NCBI GenBank assembly: GCA_013329565.1
Contig: DUJZ01000054.1
Location: 1,118 to 6,168 of the forward strand
DNA: 5,051 nucleotides
DNA from: Methanomassiliicoccales archaeon
GTDB taxonomy: Archaea; Thermoplasmatota; Thermoplasmata; Methanomassiliicoccales; UBA472
Reading direction: 5' to 3'
Below are positions 4,735 to 5,051 of this stretch, in pieces. The notes below the pieces were generated by a model. That model was not told the DNA's origin, did not search any database, and saw nothing but the letters and a program-made list of their open reading frames with translations. The position numbers and the translations under genes were made by a program. The first letter of the stretch is position 1; every line of letters starts with the position of its first letter.

Positions 4735-5051
4735 ATGATCATAGACACGCTCAACCAGTTCATAATCGACCTCATCGAAACCACGGGATATCAGGGGATA
4801 TTCCTGGCCATGCTCGTCGAGGGAATTTTTACGCCCATCCCCAGCGAGCTGATCATGCCCTTCGCCGGTTACGTCGCATATTCCGGGGAACTGAACTTCT
4901 TCCTGGTGATATTGGTCGGAAGCCTTGGAGCGGTCATCGGTTCTTCGGTCGCTTACATGCTGGCGTTATGGCTTGGCCGTCCGCTCGTCGACCGGTTCGG
5001 CATCTTCTTCGGATTGGACGAGAAGAAGATGACCTCCGCCGAGCGCTGGTT
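4735..5051 (+). CDS. DedA/VTT-domain family membrane protein, N-terminal part, cut by window edge
   Basis: The first 105 codons of a DedA-family (SNARE-associated, VTT-domain) integral membrane protein. Members are usually about 200 residues, so roughly half is visible. The N-terminal amphipathic segment is followed by the re-entrant-loop motif E29-G-I-F-T-P-I-P-S-E38, typical of the family, with LIMPFAGYVA after it. Next come a membrane helix (about 53-80, with GSLGAVIGSSVAYMLALWLGR) and a charged loop (DEKKMTSAERW) where the second re-entrant region would begin. Characterised relatives support membrane homeostasis, undecaprenyl- or polyprenyl-phosphate and phospholipid transport, or proton-dependent drug tolerance; in archaea the substrate is unknown. 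ATG 4735 is preceded by a weak AGG only two bases away. The gene diverges from the regulator-like gene at 4589. Confidence 0.88.
   Translation, partial: MIIDTLNQFIIDLIETTGYQGIFLAMLVEGIFTPIPSELIMPFAGYVAYSGELNFFLVILVGSLGAVIGSSVAYMLALWLGRPLVDRFGIFFGLDEKKMTSAERW

Noticed and set aside
4590..4784. Upstream extension of the regulator-like frame
   Set aside because: It would cover its own TATA box and overlap the dedA start. The residues are irregular and the leaderless ATG at 4589 fits better.

Overview
The window looks archaeal and probably comes from the phylum Thermoplasmatota, perhaps a relative of Methanomassiliicoccales. The pointers are a TATA box placed to give a leaderless mRNA, Shine-Dalgarno sites matching the archaeal anti-SD, GTG starts in tight overlaps, a Cys-rich protein paired with an archaeal-type secretion ATPase, and prepilin-like membrane proteins with an acidic residue in the hydrophobic segment. 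The DNA is GC-rich. No similarity search was possible, so the lineage is an inference.

Layout from left to right. Positions 1-882 (minus strand) hold two translationally coupled genes: a 181-residue Cys-rich protein and, overlapping it by four bases (GTGA), the N-terminus of a type II/IV secretion (TadA/GspE-like) ATPase that runs off the left edge. Divergent from these, 962-2911 (plus) encodes a 649-residue peptidase U32-family protein with its Cys signature intact. Positions 2986-3848 (plus) hold two small overlapping genes whose products have a short N-terminus, one hydrophobic helix and an extracytoplasmic domain, as in archaeal prepilin-like proteins. Positions 3845-4589 (minus) hold a zinc-ribbon protein with two membrane helices and, upstream of it, a small soluble protein that may be a winged-helix regulator. 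From 4735 to the right edge (plus) a DedA-family membrane protein begins and is cut by the window end.

How the genes may work together: the ATPase, its Cys-rich partner and the two prepilin-like proteins plausibly belong to one archaeal pilus or secretion machine, with the U32 gene lying between its two parts. The U32 protein is more likely an Fe-S enzyme of RNA or small-molecule hydroxylation than a protease, judging by its characterised relatives. The small regulator candidate and dedA diverge from a 145-bp intergenic region with a TATA box on each strand, an 8-bp palindrome and a 10-bp direct repeat, which suggests shared control. No RNA gene, CRISPR array, insertion sequence or clear sign of recent transfer was seen, and no gene-free stretch exceeds 300 bases.
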